NCBI GenBank assembly: GCA_003697085.1
Contig: RFFU01000086.1
Location: 1-36,722, forward strand
DNA from: Candidatus Hydrogenedentota bacterium
Lineage (GTDB): Bacteria > UBA8481 > J006
DNA: 36,722 nt
Reading direction: 5' to 3'
This document shows positions 7,984 through 15,919 of the stretch, in pieces. Both the position numbers and the translations under genes were made by a program. Every line of letters starts with the position of its first letter. The stretch's first letter is position 1. The notes under the pieces were generated by a model, which searched no databases, was not told the origin of the DNA, and worked only from the letters and a program-made list of their open reading frames with translations.

Positions 7984-9020
7984 TTTCCTTCCGTGATACC
8001 GGCAGCTCCGCCGGTAATCTCCTTTCTCTCCGTCTCCTCCCGACCCTTCCGGCTCGCTTCTTGAAGACGCAGGAGTTCCTCCGGATCCGCCAAGGCCGGA
8101 TGATCACAACCGTCACAGAGCGGGATTCCTTGAAGATTCCCCGCGAGGTGCCTTCGCCGCCATTCGCGGATGACGGCGTTGTTCCATATCCGGACGAGCG
8201 GGTCCTTTCTTATATCCCCGTAAACAAGTTCCGCATCGAAATCTATGCAACAGGCCGTAACGGTTCCATCGTAATTCACGACGATTCTGTCCCAGAGAAG
8301 ACGGCAAGGCCGAATGGCCGCCTTTTTTTGGAAAAAAGAGGATTTCTCCTCCTCGATTCGTCCGCCAAGATTTCCCAGAAAACTGAAGAGGATCTCGTCA
8401 CACATCGGCTCGAAGAGATCTCGAAAATCCGCGAGGTGTGCTTCATTCCTCCGCATCACGACGGCGGCGCAGATGATCCTCATTTTCGAACCCGTGCGGT
8501 CACGCACCGTACGAAGCAATCGAACGTTCTCGATAAGTTTCTCGAAACTACCGTTGACACGTATGGCCTCATATTCCTCGCGGGTGGCTCCGTCTATGCT
8601 GAACTTGAAACTGGCCAATCCCGACAGGCAAAGCGCCTCCGCAAGGGGAGGATTCAGGAGAAGTCCGTTCGAAGTCAGATAGCAGGACAGCCCTGCGTTT
8701 CGAACCGTTCGGATCGCATCAAGCAATCCTTTGTGAAGAAGAGACTCCCCGGTTGTAAAAAGCGCCACATCCTCGATCCCCATCTCGGCCGCTTGAGAAA
8801 CGGTCTTCTCAATAATCTCCGGAGCCATCATCCCTTTTCGACGGACCATTGCCGGATTACGGCACATCACACACTTCAAATTGCAGGCATTCGTCAACTC
8901 CAACATCAAGAGTTTCGGCGGTACCGCCTCGATCAAGAGCGATTCATCCAAAGCCCTCCATCGGAACGATAATCTCTCCGCAATCCTCGTCTCTTCCCGC
9001 TCCCTCCTTCCTTCCTTCAT
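7980..9020 (-). CDS. Radical SAM/SPASM domain protein
   Basis: The 346-residue protein has the cluster motif C46-x3-C50-x2-C53 in ELTNACNLKCVMC. TTGESLLH follows as the GGE region, and YLTSNGLLL and FKFSIDGATREEYE are typical core strands. The SPASM-like C terminus has CRLLWD, TACCIDFD and PLCDGCDHP cysteines. Unlike the downstream fusion at 4529-6196, all cluster ligands are intact. It probably performs a radical modification of a sugar intermediate in the nonulosonate pathway; the chemistry is unknown. A strong GAGGGAGGAAGAGAGGG precedes ATG 9020, and both ends overlap their neighbours by 4 nt. One possibility is that this active enzyme and the degenerate one form a pair. Confidence 0.9.
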   Translation of the reverse strand: MKEGRREREETRIAERLSFRWRALDESLLIEAVPPKLLMLELTNACNLKCVMCRNPAMVRRKGMMAPEIIEKTVSQAAEMGIEDVALFTTGESLLHKGLLDAIRTVRNAGLSCYLTSNGLLLNPPLAEALCLSGLASFKFSIDGATREEYEAIRVNGSFEKLIENVRLLRTVRDRTGSKMRIICAAVVMRRNEAHLADFRDLFEPMCDEILFSFLGNLGGRIEEEKSSFFQKKAAIRPCRLLWDRIVVNYDGTVTACCIDFDAELVYGDIRKDPLVRIWNNAVIREWRRRHLAGNLQGIPLCDGCDHPALADPEELLRLQEASRKGREETERKEITGGAAGITEGK

Positions 9021-9946
9021 CCCTCTCTTCCTCCCTCATCCCTCATCTCGGTCCGTTTCCGTCCCAACATGTTGACGTAGTTTCCGGGGAGAGCCGGTGA
9101 AGCCAGGTCGTACGTTCCGGGGCGGTTCAACCTCCCGGCGGCCGCGAGAAGACGATAACGTGCATAAACAAAGGGAAGGCTGATCCAGTCCCCGACGGAA
9201 TCGTACCCTGTTCCAAAATAGGGAAGGCTTGCATCGACGCATTCGAAACCGAACTTCTCAAGATACCGTCGAAGAATCGAGGCGGAAAAGAGAAAATTAT
9301 GCCCTTGCTCGTAGGAACGGACGTGCGCCTTGAAAAGACGACCGCCGAGACCGGAAAGATTATTCGTCATCAAGAGAGCCACAACCCCGCCCGGCTTCAG
9401 GAAGAGATTTGCCTTTCGCAGACAACGCGAAGGGGAATAGGCGTGATGAAGCGAAGCACGAAACACGATCACATCGAAAAAGCATTGGGGAAAATCGATT
9501 GTTTCGAATTCTCCCACTACGGCCTCGATCCCTCTCGTTCTCGCCTCCGCAACTGCGAACTCCGAAACATCCGTTCCGTATTTTTCCCACTCCTCGCCGA
9601 AGGTTTCCAGAAAGGTCCCCACTCCGCATCCCACGTCCAGAATCCTCCCCGGTCCGGCATAGCGACGAATCGTTTCTCGTTCCCGGCGATAGACGCGCTT
9701 TCGAGCCGCTTTCAGCCGCGGAATCATCCGCGACGGTTGCTCGAAATACTGCTTCGAATAGAGCACACGCCCCTTCTCCCGCGCAGATGCGATTCGTGGA
9801 TTGGTAAAGACAAGCCCGCATTTCCGGCAGCGCGAGAGGCGATTCGAGCGCGCATGGTCCCACTCTTCCAAATCCTCGCTCCCACAAAAATCGCACGGAA
9901 CTTCCTCAAACCTCGTTCCGGGTTCCACGGGCTTTGTTTCGAACAT
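9017..9946 (-). CDS. Class I SAM methyltransferase with N-terminal zinc ribbon
   Basis: The 309-residue protein starts with a four-cysteine zinc ribbon (C18, C21, C40, C43; CDFCGS and CRKCGLVF). A Rossmann methyltransferase follows, with ILDVGCGVGTF at 102-112. Downstream blocks FDVIVFRASLHHAYSP and FLKPGGVVALLMTNN match motifs of the Methyltransf_11/23 group. This architecture is common in sugar-modifying C- or O-methyltransferases of nucleotide-sugar and surface-glycan clusters. It likely methylates the sugar made by this operon, or its nucleotide form, in the cytoplasm. ATG 9946 has GAGGAG five nt upstream. A 183-bp gap without a gene separates it from the SpsG-like gene, so an internal promoter is possible. 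Confidence 0.88.
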   Translation of the reverse strand: MFETKPVEPGTRFEEVPCDFCGSEDLEEWDHARSNRLSRCRKCGLVFTNPRIASAREKGRVLYSKQYFEQPSRMIPRLKAARKRVYRRERETIRRYAGPGRILDVGCGVGTFLETFGEEWEKYGTDVSEFAVAEARTRGIEAVVGEFETIDFPQCFFDVIVFRASLHHAYSPSRCLRKANLFLKPGGVVALLMTNNLSGLGGRLFKAHVRSYEQGHNFLFSASILRRYLEKFGFECVDASLPYFGTGYDSVGDWISLPFVYARYRLLAAAGRLNRPGTYDLASPALPGNYVNMLGRKRTEMRDEGGREG

Positions 9947-10129
9947 CCCATCTCCTCTTTCTCAAATTCTCTTCCGTCTCCCCAACAGACGCTGGACTCG
10001 TTCCTCTTCCCCCTTTCGGAGTCAATCCGAGACGTGCGAGAAGTCTCCGGCGTACCCCGTTCCTCCTCTCGAACGATGTTCGTTTCGGAAACGTTCCTCT
10101 CGCCTATCGGCTCGAAACGTTCCCCCCTC

Positions 10130-11176
10130 TTAATATATCGGCCGATTTCCCTCTCTTTCTTCCAAGACTTCCAGCAAACGCAACGTACCGAGACCATCGA
10201 CGCATTTTCGAGCCCTTTTCGCCATTCGGAGCCGCTCTTCTTTGGATTCCAGAAGACGCAACACTTCGCTTCGAATACGACACAGAGGCGTTTTTCGCCC
10301 GGACCCCAGGCAGAGCGCGAAGCCGAGGTTTTCACAAGCACGACCTTGAATCCGCTCGTGTCCGTCTTCCCAGAGCACAAGCGAAGGGATTCCCAGTGCC
10401 GCGGCCTCAAACAGAGAATTTCCGCCGGCACAGATCAAAAACGCAGCGCCCCTGAGAACATCCGCGACATTCGAAACGGCCCGCAAAGGCACAAACCGCC
10501 GCCGCCGGCCGGCCTCCGATAAAACCTTCCGCAGTTCTTCGTTGTGCCGGAATCCCGGTCCGAGAATCAAAACGATTTCTCCCTCAATCGGCAGATTCTT
10601 CAACGCCCGCGCGATACGGACCGTCGCGCCCGTGCGATCCACTCCTCCCATCATCACAACGACTTTGACGGCGCGGCCGCTAGACCCGGATATCTTTCGG
10701 AATTCCGAACGCAACAACGCATAACGAAGCCCGAAGAGGGTCCGCGGGGGAACCCTTCCGAAAGAGTAACGATGCCACGCTCTTACCGGGCTCGAATTGA
10801 CAAGAACATCCGCCTCGATCCGCAGACCTCCGAGTTGATCAATTACGACAACCCGAAAGCCCGCCCTTCCCAACAGTCTCTGATTCGAGAGTTTAACGGC
10901 GCGGTGGTTCAAGACAAAAGGATTTCCATAAGCGGCTTTCCGTATTTCACGACGGCGTAAAATCTCGCGAACGCCGCCGCGAATCTCAACATAAGGAAAA
11001 CCGGTCTTCGCCAGCACCTCCTTCGCGGGCTCGTACGGTGCAAGGAGGAAGGTGCAATGGTACCCCTCCCCGGCCGCCGCTTGTGCGACCGCCAAGGTTT
11101 CATAGAGATGACCCAGGCCGATCGAGCGCTTGACCTCGGGCCAGAGAAAGAGACATCTCCGCTTCCGCGTCTTCAC
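10130..11176 (-). CDS. SpsG/PseG-like glycosyl hydrolase or transferase
   Basis: The protein has 348 residues from GTG 11176, which has GAGGGA eight nt upstream. The frame is open back to 11377, but that part overlaps the NeuB gene and looks like a shadow. IGLGHLYETLAVAQA (His23) corresponds to the GxGH catalytic region of PseG. VVVMMGGVDRTGATV and CAGGNSLFEAAALGIPSLVL are the GT-B C-terminal nucleotide-binding blocks. PseG removes UDP from a bacillosamine-type precursor before the NeuB-type condensation. SpsG pairs with SpsE and SpsF in spore-coat sugar synthesis. The position directly after NeuB, with a 34-bp gap, fits either role. Whether it is hydrolase or transferase cannot be decided by eye. 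Confidence 0.8.
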   Translation of the reverse strand: MKTRKRRCLFLWPEVKRSIGLGHLYETLAVAQAAAGEGYHCTFLLAPYEPAKEVLAKTGFPYVEIRGGVREILRRREIRKAAYGNPFVLNHRAVKLSNQRLLGRAGFRVVVIDQLGGLRIEADVLVNSSPVRAWHRYSFGRVPPRTLFGLRYALLRSEFRKISGSSGRAVKVVVMMGGVDRTGATVRIARALKNLPIEGEIVLILGPGFRHNEELRKVLSEAGRRRRFVPLRAVSNVADVLRGAAFLICAGGNSLFEAAALGIPSLVLWEDGHERIQGRACENLGFALCLGSGRKTPLCRIRSEVLRLLESKEERLRMAKRARKCVDGLGTLRLLEVLEEREGNRPIY

Positions 11177-11210
11177 TCCAATGATCCCTCGGTGGCGGAA
11201 AGGCGCCGCC

Positions 11211-12239
11211 TCACACGTCCTCCCAGCAAATCGGCTCCTCCGCCTCGATTCTCCGGCGCGCGGAACGTCCGAGAACCTGATCAATATATTTCGGTGGAAT
11301 TCCCGTTCCCGGACGCTTGATCGCGACATTGTCCTCCGAAAGGATCTCCCCCGCCTCGATCGTTCTCGTCGAAACAAGACTCTTCCGGTTGTTAATTCGC
11401 GTCGTCTTTTCCCCCAATGCTGGACGTTTCACTCCGTCCCCGAGCGCCGCCTCGATAAGCCGGATGTTCCGAACCATTTCTTTCATCTCGGTCGGATCGA
11501 GACTGAGCATATGGTCCGGTCCATCCGCGTTTTTATCGTAAGTAAAGTGCTTTTCGATGATGTGCGCGCCGGCCGCCACGGCGGCCTCGGAAGCAATCGT
11601 TCCCAACGTGTGATCCGAAAATCCCACCGGAATCCCGAACTCTTCCTGCATCCGGCGAATACACATGAGATTCACATCTTCTATCGCGCAAGGATAATTC
11701 GTGACGCAGTGGAGAAGGGCCAATTCCGAATTGACCGCAAGGATCGTGGAAACGCTCTCCCGTACCTCCTCCAATGTACACATTCCGGTCGAAAGGAGGA
11801 CCGGTTTTCCCCGCGCCGCCACCTCCCTGAGAAACGGCAGATTGACCGCATCGTCCGAACCAATCTTATATGCGGCGCAACCTAATCTTTCCAACAACTC
11901 AACATCATCCCGATGACTCGGCGTCGAAAAGATGAATATCCCGCGTTCCCGACAGTATTCCCAGATCGCCTGGTGGACCTCGAAACTCAATTCATATTTC
12001 TTGAAGAGATCGAATTGCGAAGCCTTTCCCACATTCGGCATATCGTACATCGCCTTTCGGCTCGCAATCGTCTCCGCCCGGTAGGTTTGAAGTTTGACAG
12101 CATCACATCCGCAATCGATCGCCAAATCCACGAGACGGCAACCTGTTTCAACATCCAAGAAATTCCCCCCGATTTCCGCGATCACCCACGCGGGACATCC
12201 CACGCCGACCTCGCGTTCCCCAAACTTGACCGTCTTCAC
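11211..12239 (-). CDS. neuB: NeuB-family sialic/nonulosonic acid synthase
   Basis: The 342-residue protein is a complete NeuB. The TIM barrel starts WVIAEIGGNFLDVETG and includes DAVKLQTY. The metal-binding histidines are His210 in GFSDHTLG and His231 in IEKHFTYD. A C-terminal SAF (antifreeze-like) domain follows, with VAIKRPGTGIPP that reaches into the partner active site of the dimer. The enzyme condenses phosphoenolpyruvate with a six-carbon N-acyl sugar to give a nine-carbon 2-keto acid such as neuraminic, legionaminic or pseudaminic acid. It is the first gene of the minus-strand operon. GTG 12239 is preceded by GAGAGGAGAGGTGAG with about 7 nt spacing. The acceptor sugar cannot be assigned, because no epimerase or aminotransferase gene lies nearby. 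Confidence 0.93.
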   Translation of the reverse strand: MKTVKFGEREVGVGCPAWVIAEIGGNFLDVETGCRLVDLAIDCGCDAVKLQTYRAETIASRKAMYDMPNVGKASQFDLFKKYELSFEVHQAIWEYCRERGIFIFSTPSHRDDVELLERLGCAAYKIGSDDAVNLPFLREVAARGKPVLLSTGMCTLEEVRESVSTILAVNSELALLHCVTNYPCAIEDVNLMCIRRMQEEFGIPVGFSDHTLGTIASEAAVAAGAHIIEKHFTYDKNADGPDHMLSLDPTEMKEMVRNIRLIEAALGDGVKRPALGEKTTRINNRKSLVSTRTIEAGEILSEDNVAIKRPGTGIPPKYIDQVLGRSARRRIEAEEPICWEDV

Positions 12240-12452
12240 TGCCTGCTCACCTCTCCTCTCGGTTGTTCTTTCGTCTTCTTTCTCTCGACCGGAAGGTAGA
12301 TCTTACCATCGGCCCTATCTTAACACTGGAACGACGCAAATCGCATATCAAAAAACGACGGCTCCGCGGGCGGACACTTCCCGCCCGTAACAACTCGTGT
12401 ATTCCGCGTGCTCCGTGTGTTTTCTGGTTCCTCCTCTTCCACATGCCCCTTC

Positions 12453-12501
12453 GCAGACAAGAGTGTCTGCGCTCCACTCCAGGAAGGCCTGCGTTCCCAG
12501 G
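12453..12501. repeat. GCAGGC palindromic repeats, two units
   Basis: GCAGACA-AGAG-TGTCTGC (12453-12470) is followed by GCTCCACTCCAGG, and then GGCCTGCGTTCCCAGG (12486-12501). The stem differs from the copy at 1397, but both arms have changed together. The tail GCTCC/GTTCC plus CCAGG is shared with the other copies. Confidence 0.65.
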
Positions 12502-12548
12502 AAGATCTTCCCATTCCCTTTTTCGTTTCCCTTCCCCATTCCCTTTTT

Positions 12549-12579
12549 CTTGCCCCTGCCGTTGCCCTTGCCCTTCCCT
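12549..12579. repeat. Low-complexity TTGCCC array, copy 1 (G-rich on minus strand)
   Basis: A 27-nt stretch (12549-12575) built of TTGCCC/CTGCCG steps recurs identically at 12948-12974. A related array lies at 36613-36650 in the opposite orientation. On the minus strand it reads as GGGCAA repeats that could form G-quadruplex-like structure. Confidence 0.6.
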
Positions 12580-12581
12580 CG

Positions 12582-12756
12582 GGATACCTCGTGAAGGGGA
12601 TTCCTCGCGAAGCCTGTCCCGAGCGAACGCGAGGGGCTCGGAATGGCAGAAGGCGCGATACCACGTGGAGGGAATTCCTCAATCTCCCTACGGCGATTTT
12701 CGGAATGACAGAAAACGGTATCATTCCGAGGAGGCCAAAGGTCGACGAGGAATCCC
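12582..12756. repeat. ATTCCGAG/GAGGAATC palindromic element
   Basis: The element contains CCGAGC/GCTCGG (12619-12641) and a perfect 9-bp pair, TCGGAATGA (12700-12708) and TCATTCCGA (12721-12729). Outer arms GGAATTCCTC (12671-12680) and GAGGAATCC (12747-12755) also pair imperfectly. This nested layout resembles widely dispersed non-coding palindromes in other bacterial genomes; it encodes nothing visible. Confidence 0.6.
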
Positions 12757-12777
12757 CCACGAGCACCAATCGGCCGC

Positions 12778-12907
12778 GCAGGTTGGAGGACCTGCGCTCC
12801 ACGCCATGCCTATATCCCACTCGCATTCCTGCAAGCAAGATGCCTGCGCTCCCAGGGATGGCGCTCCTTGCGGGTCTTCCCGCAGGCATGATGCCTACGC
12901 TCCCAGG
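12778..12907. repeat. GCAGGC palindromic repeats, three units
   Basis: The three units are GCAGGT-TGGAGG-ACCTGC then GCTCCA (12778-12801), CTGCAAGCAAGATGCCTGC then GCTCCCAGGG (12829-12857), and GCAGGCATGATGCCT then ACGCTCCCAGGG (12882-12907). The arms vary in a compensatory way while the tail CGCTCCCAGGG is constant. Confidence 0.7.
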
Positions 12908-12941
12908 GATTGCTTCTTCCCCTTTTCCCTTTTGCCTTTTT

Positions 12942-13042
12942 CCTGCCCTTGCCCCTGCCGTTGCCCTTGCCCTTTTTCCGTGTCCTCTGTGTCTTCCCTG
13001 GTTCCTTTCCCTTCCGTGTCTTTCCGTGTGTTCCGTGGTTCG
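12942..13042. repeat. TTGCCC array copy 2 followed by CACGGA-type repeat
   Basis: The G/C-skewed array (12942-12974) matches copy 1 over 27 nt. It runs directly into TCCGTGT-based degenerate repeats (12976-13042). On the minus strand these read CCACGGAACACACGGAAAG. A related shorter stretch lies at 12393-12433 and diverged ones at 18505-18540 and 18681-18711. Confidence 0.6.
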
Positions 13043-13080
13043 TTCTGTCCGCGAAGCGTTAAATCCGTTTTAATACCCCC

Positions 13081-13788
13081 ATGAACGGCTTCAAAAAGAT
13101 CATCTCCATCCAACAACCGGAAGCCTTTCCCTGGCTCGGATTCTTCGACAAGATTCGCCAGGTGGATGAGGTGGTGCTTCTCGATTCAGTTCAGTTCAAG
13201 AAACGTTATTTCGAGAACCGCAATCGCGTCCGAACGGCCAATGGCTGGACCTGGATCACCGTTCCAGTGATCACTAAAGGCCGTTACCACCAAAAGATCC
13301 GTGATGTCGAAATCGACAATACGCGCCCTTGGCGTAAGAAGATTCTTGGAACGCTCGAAAAGAACTACAGGCGGGGTCCGGGGTGGAAAAGATTCAGCGA
13401 AAAGATCACCGAAATCATTGTCAAAAACCACCAGCGGCTCGTGGATCTCAATCTCGAAGTGATCACCTTCCTGCTGAAAGCCCTTTCCTTGGAACGCCCC
13501 ACAATCCGCTCATCTGATCTCGATCTCTCCAGTTCCGGAAGCCGGTTGATTCTCGACATATGCAAGGCCCGTAAAGCCACCACCTACCTCTCCGGTGCTT
13601 TCGGGCGCAATTATCTCGATCTCTCTTCTTTTTCCAAAGCCGGTATTGAAGTACGATTCCAGGAGTTTCGGCATCCGATATACCGGCAGATCCATAAACC
13701 CTTTCTTCCCGGAATGTCCGCCCTTGACCTCATTTTCTCCGATCCCGAACACATCCCCAATCTCTGGAAGACGACGGAGCAAGGTTAA
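13081..13788 (+). CDS. WbqC-like family protein
   Basis: The 235-residue protein starts IISIQQPEAFPWLGFFDKI, the family hallmark. It continues with VVLLDSVQFKKRYFENRNRV and WITVPVITKGRYHQKIRDV, both typical of WbqC proteins. Family members are found in O-antigen and surface-sugar clusters; a role in aminotransfer or acylation has been proposed but is not established. It probably takes part in the same surface-glycan pathway. The ATG at 13081 has no visible Shine-Dalgarno: the upstream bases are AATACCCCC. TTTAAT lies only 6 nt before the start, and the repeat-filled gap supplies no clear -35, so expression may be weak or leaderless. It converges with the next gene across only 20 bp. Confidence 0.85.
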   Translation: MNGFKKIISIQQPEAFPWLGFFDKIRQVDEVVLLDSVQFKKRYFENRNRVRTANGWTWITVPVITKGRYHQKIRDVEIDNTRPWRKKILGTLEKNYRRGPGWKRFSEKITEIIVKNHQRLVDLNLEVITFLLKALSLERPTIRSSDLDLSSSGSRLILDICKARKATTYLSGAFGRNYLDLSSFSKAGIEVRFQEFRHPIYRQIHKPFLPGMSALDLIFSDPEHIPNLWKTTEQG

Positions 13789-13808
13789 TATCCGATCCGA
13801 AGATCCAT

Positions 13809-14444
13809 TCAGCGGCGCAAGGCCACGGCTATAATCACAAGAAGAACCGCCACGATGCCGATAAAGATCGAGAACACACGCTCGGAATGTTTCGCCCAAA
13901 ACGTCCCCGGCCCATCGCTTGGCATCAGCCAAACGCGCGACGTTCGATGGGCTATCCGGTAGGAGTTGAGGATGTCCCACAGAATCAGGAAACCGAAGGC
14001 CGTGGCCGCGCCGGCCGCCAACGCAGTGTCGTTGAAGGTCAGTGCCACAAGCGCCAGACTGAGGGAGGCTCCGGCGATCGCTCCGATAATCGCAGGGCTC
14101 TCAAAGATACGGTCCCGCACAGCCACCCTCCGTGCGAGGATGTTTCGGATCCTGTCGAAAACTCGAACCGCCTCCGGACTGTTTCCTCCCAAATACACTC
14201 GAGCGACTTTTCGGTCGATATCGACATAAAGATACGGGTTTCGGCTGAAGATCGCGAGGTTCGTGAGATAACGTTTGTCCGAGAAATTCTTCAATTCAGC
14301 CGGAGAATCCAACGCGTACTCGTCGGTGCGCATCTCAACCTTGTCGGAAATTTCCCCCAGTAGCGAGACGATTTTCTCGACATCGTCGAGAAAAAGCATG
14401 ACTTCTCCGAAGATCGCGCTGGTTGGTTTCTCCAGTCTTCTCAC
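13809..14444 (-). CDS. Unknown membrane protein with C-terminal transmembrane segments
   Basis: I do not recognise this 211-residue protein. Residues 16-105 look like a soluble alpha/beta domain (MLFLDDVEKIVSLLGEISDK, then a YVDIDRKVARVYLGG strand pair). Two adjacent hydrophobic helices follow at about 115-158 (AIIGAIAGASLSLALVAL and ALAAGAATAFGFLILWDI), and a third ends the chain (VFSIFIGIVAVLLVIIAVAL). Most of the mass should sit in the cytoplasm, anchored by the tail. GTG 14444 has GCGAGG six nt upstream; ATG 14399 with GGAGAAG is an alternative start that would drop 15 residues. A promoter-like pair lies upstream at 14518-14546. No functional link to the redox genes behind it can be shown. 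Confidence 0.7.
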   Translation of the reverse strand: MRRLEKPTSAIFGEVMLFLDDVEKIVSLLGEISDKVEMRTDEYALDSPAELKNFSDKRYLTNLAIFSRNPYLYVDIDRKVARVYLGGNSPEAVRVFDRIRNILARRVAVRDRIFESPAIIGAIAGASLSLALVALTFNDTALAAGAATAFGFLILWDILNSYRIAHRTSRVWLMPSDGPGTFWAKHSERVFSIFIGIVAVLLVIIAVALRR

Positions 14445-14517
14445 GCGTCGCCTCGCTCTTCGATCGGCTGATTCCTCTTCCGGACCTCACCCGCTTTTTA
14501 CCGGTCTTCTTCTCTTC

Positions 14518-14546
14518 ATTAAATCCGGCAAGCGCCCCAAAATCAA
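14518..14546 (-). promoter_or_regulatory. Sigma-70-type promoter for the membrane-protein gene
   Basis: On the minus strand TTGATT (14546-14541) and TTTAAT (14523-14518) are separated by 17 nt. They match the -35 consensus at four of six and the -10 at five of six positions. Transcription would start near 14511, 67 nt before GTG 14444. Confidence 0.4.
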
Positions 14547-14611
14547 CACCCGAAAAAGGTGTCATTCTTCCAATTTGTCAATTTCGCGTCGGCTCTCTTC
14601 TCCTCTTCGAG

Positions 14612-15919
14612 CTACCGGCGCGTCCCGACCGGTCCCGTCTCGAGATTAAGGACACCGCGCGGACAGACCGTCGAACAGATCCCGCACCCCACGCAACTGG
14701 CTCGCACCACGTTCTGCCCCCGCTGGGCGTACCATTTCACGTCGATCCCCATCTCGCAATAGGTCGAACAGTTTCCACACGAGATGCATTGGTCTCCGTT
14801 GACCGTGATCCGGAAGCGACTGAAGTATTTCTGTAGGATCCCCAGGATCGCCGCCTGCGGGCATCCGAAACGGCACCACACCCGCGTTCCCATCAAGGGA
14901 TAGAACCCCACGCCGACCACCCCGGACCACACCGCCCCCACGAGGAACCCGTAGGTCCGCGCGAAATAGTAGGAAGCCCTCCCCAGAAACGCCCCTCGCG
15001 ACCAGGAATCGATCCAGAGAAGCGCCGTCGTCACGACAATAAAGACCAGTACCGAATGGATCGACCACCGTTCGAACTTCCACGCCTTCAAACGTTTGTC
15101 CGAGAGTTGCCTCCACGGATCTCCCACGGTGTTCGCCAGACCTCCACAACCGCAAACCCAGGAACAGTACCAGCGCTTTCCAAAGAAGTACGTCAAAACG
15201 GGAACAAGAATGAACGATGCGAAAAGCCCGTAAACGACAAATGCGACTCCGATCCCTCCCGGGTAATTCCAAAGGTGATCCACCTCGGTCGGAAAGAGGT
15301 ACTGGTATTTCAAGGGCCAGAAGTAACTGAAGTAGTATTCGGGTTGGTTGAAGAGTCTCAAAAGAGCCGGCAAAGTGAAAGCGAAGACGCTCTGAAAGAA
15401 GATTATGCTCGCCGTTCGAACGATCTGGTAGCGGGAATGACGGTACTTGATAATCGCCCGAATACCCATCACCGACACGCCGAACGTATACAGGGTTCCA
15501 TAAAGGAACCATCGGTCGGCATCGGTACCGCGGAGGAACCGGCTCAACGGATCCACCATCCGAACGAGGTTCTCCAAAGGCGCCGGGAACCAGTACAGAA
15601 CGATATAGAACGCGGTCAACACGACTCCCAGGACCCAGCCGATGATTCCCCGCGATGTCGCGGGATGTTTCATCATCCCCGTGTTTTGCGAGGCCGGGGT
15701 TCGGGAGCCGTTCCGAGCGACCGCGACCCAAAGCCCGCCCGCCCCGGTCAACCCGAATACCGTCAAGAGGGCGGCTTTCGGATTCGAGGAGCCCCAACCG
15801 AAAGCCGCGACGATCAAGGCCGCCACACCGCAGGCCAACACCGCCCAACCGATCTTCTCGAATCCTGAGAGGTCCGGATGCGGCCGGGCGAGGCTGAGGC
15901 TTTCGTGGACCGCGCTCAC
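14612..15919 (-). CDS. Membrane polyferredoxin of the NapH/CcoG type
   Basis: The 435-residue protein has about seven hydrophobic segments and two NapH-style cysteine motifs, WCSWVCGCGG and WCRFGCPQ. Near the C terminus are two complete 4Fe-4S sites, CISCGNCSTYC and CVGCGICSTVCPRG. Related proteins pass electrons between membrane quinone or flavoprotein donors and periplasmic or cytoplasmic acceptors. Its GTG start overlaps the stop of the FAD-dependent oxidoreductase gene as GTGA, with GGGAG upstream, so the two are translated together. A donor-acceptor pair is the natural reading: the flavoenzyme takes electrons from NAD(P)H and hands them to the clusters, or the reverse. The final acceptor is not encoded in the window. 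Confidence 0.85.
   Translation of the reverse strand: MSAVHESLSLARPHPDLSGFEKIGWAVLACGVAALIVAAFGWGSSNPKAALLTVFGLTGAGGLWVAVARNGSRTPASQNTGMMKHPATSRGIIGWVLGVVLTAFYIVLYWFPAPLENLVRMVDPLSRFLRGTDADRWFLYGTLYTFGVSVMGIRAIIKYRHSRYQIVRTASIIFFQSVFAFTLPALLRLFNQPEYYFSYFWPLKYQYLFPTEVDHLWNYPGGIGVAFVVYGLFASFILVPVLTYFFGKRWYCSWVCGCGGLANTVGDPWRQLSDKRLKAWKFERWSIHSVLVFIVVTTALLWIDSWSRGAFLGRASYYFARTYGFLVGAVWSGVVGVGFYPLMGTRVWCRFGCPQAAILGILQKYFSRFRITVNGDQCISCGNCSTYCEMGIDVKWYAQRGQNVVRASCVGCGICSTVCPRGVLNLETGPVGTRR

Larger units (their letters stand above)
12240..13080. other. Repeat-packed intergenic region
   Basis: The 841-bp gap between the divergent neuB operon and the WbqC gene has no convincing gene. Open frames here are products of pyrimidine-rich repeats. 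From left to right it holds the neuB leader (12240-12360), a CACGGA-type repeat (12393-12433), GCAGGC palindromes (12453-12501), a G-rich array (12549-12579), an ATTCCGAG palindromic element (12582-12756), more GCAGGC palindromes (12778-12907), a second G-rich array (12942-12974) and a second CACGGA-type repeat (12976-13042). Confidence 0.75.

Noticed and set aside
11177-11377. N-terminal extension of the SpsG-like frame up to 11377
   Set aside because: The extension lies inside the 3' end of neuB in another frame, is Arg/Ser-rich with no family similarity, and the GTG at 11176 has a good Shine-Dalgarno.
12453-12907. CRISPR array
   Set aside because: The repeated hairpins vary in sequence and spacing, with no uniform spacers and no cas genes.
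12263-13084. Long open frames in the repeat-rich gap (for example 12263-13084)
   Set aside because: They consist of Pro/Arg/Phe/Cys strings translated from pyrimidine-rich repeats and have no domain or ribosome site.
13857-13864. GCCGATAA as another sigma-28 -10 box
   Set aside because: It lies inside the coding region of the membrane protein on the opposite strand, with no -35 box. About one chance match to this 8-mer is expected in the window.
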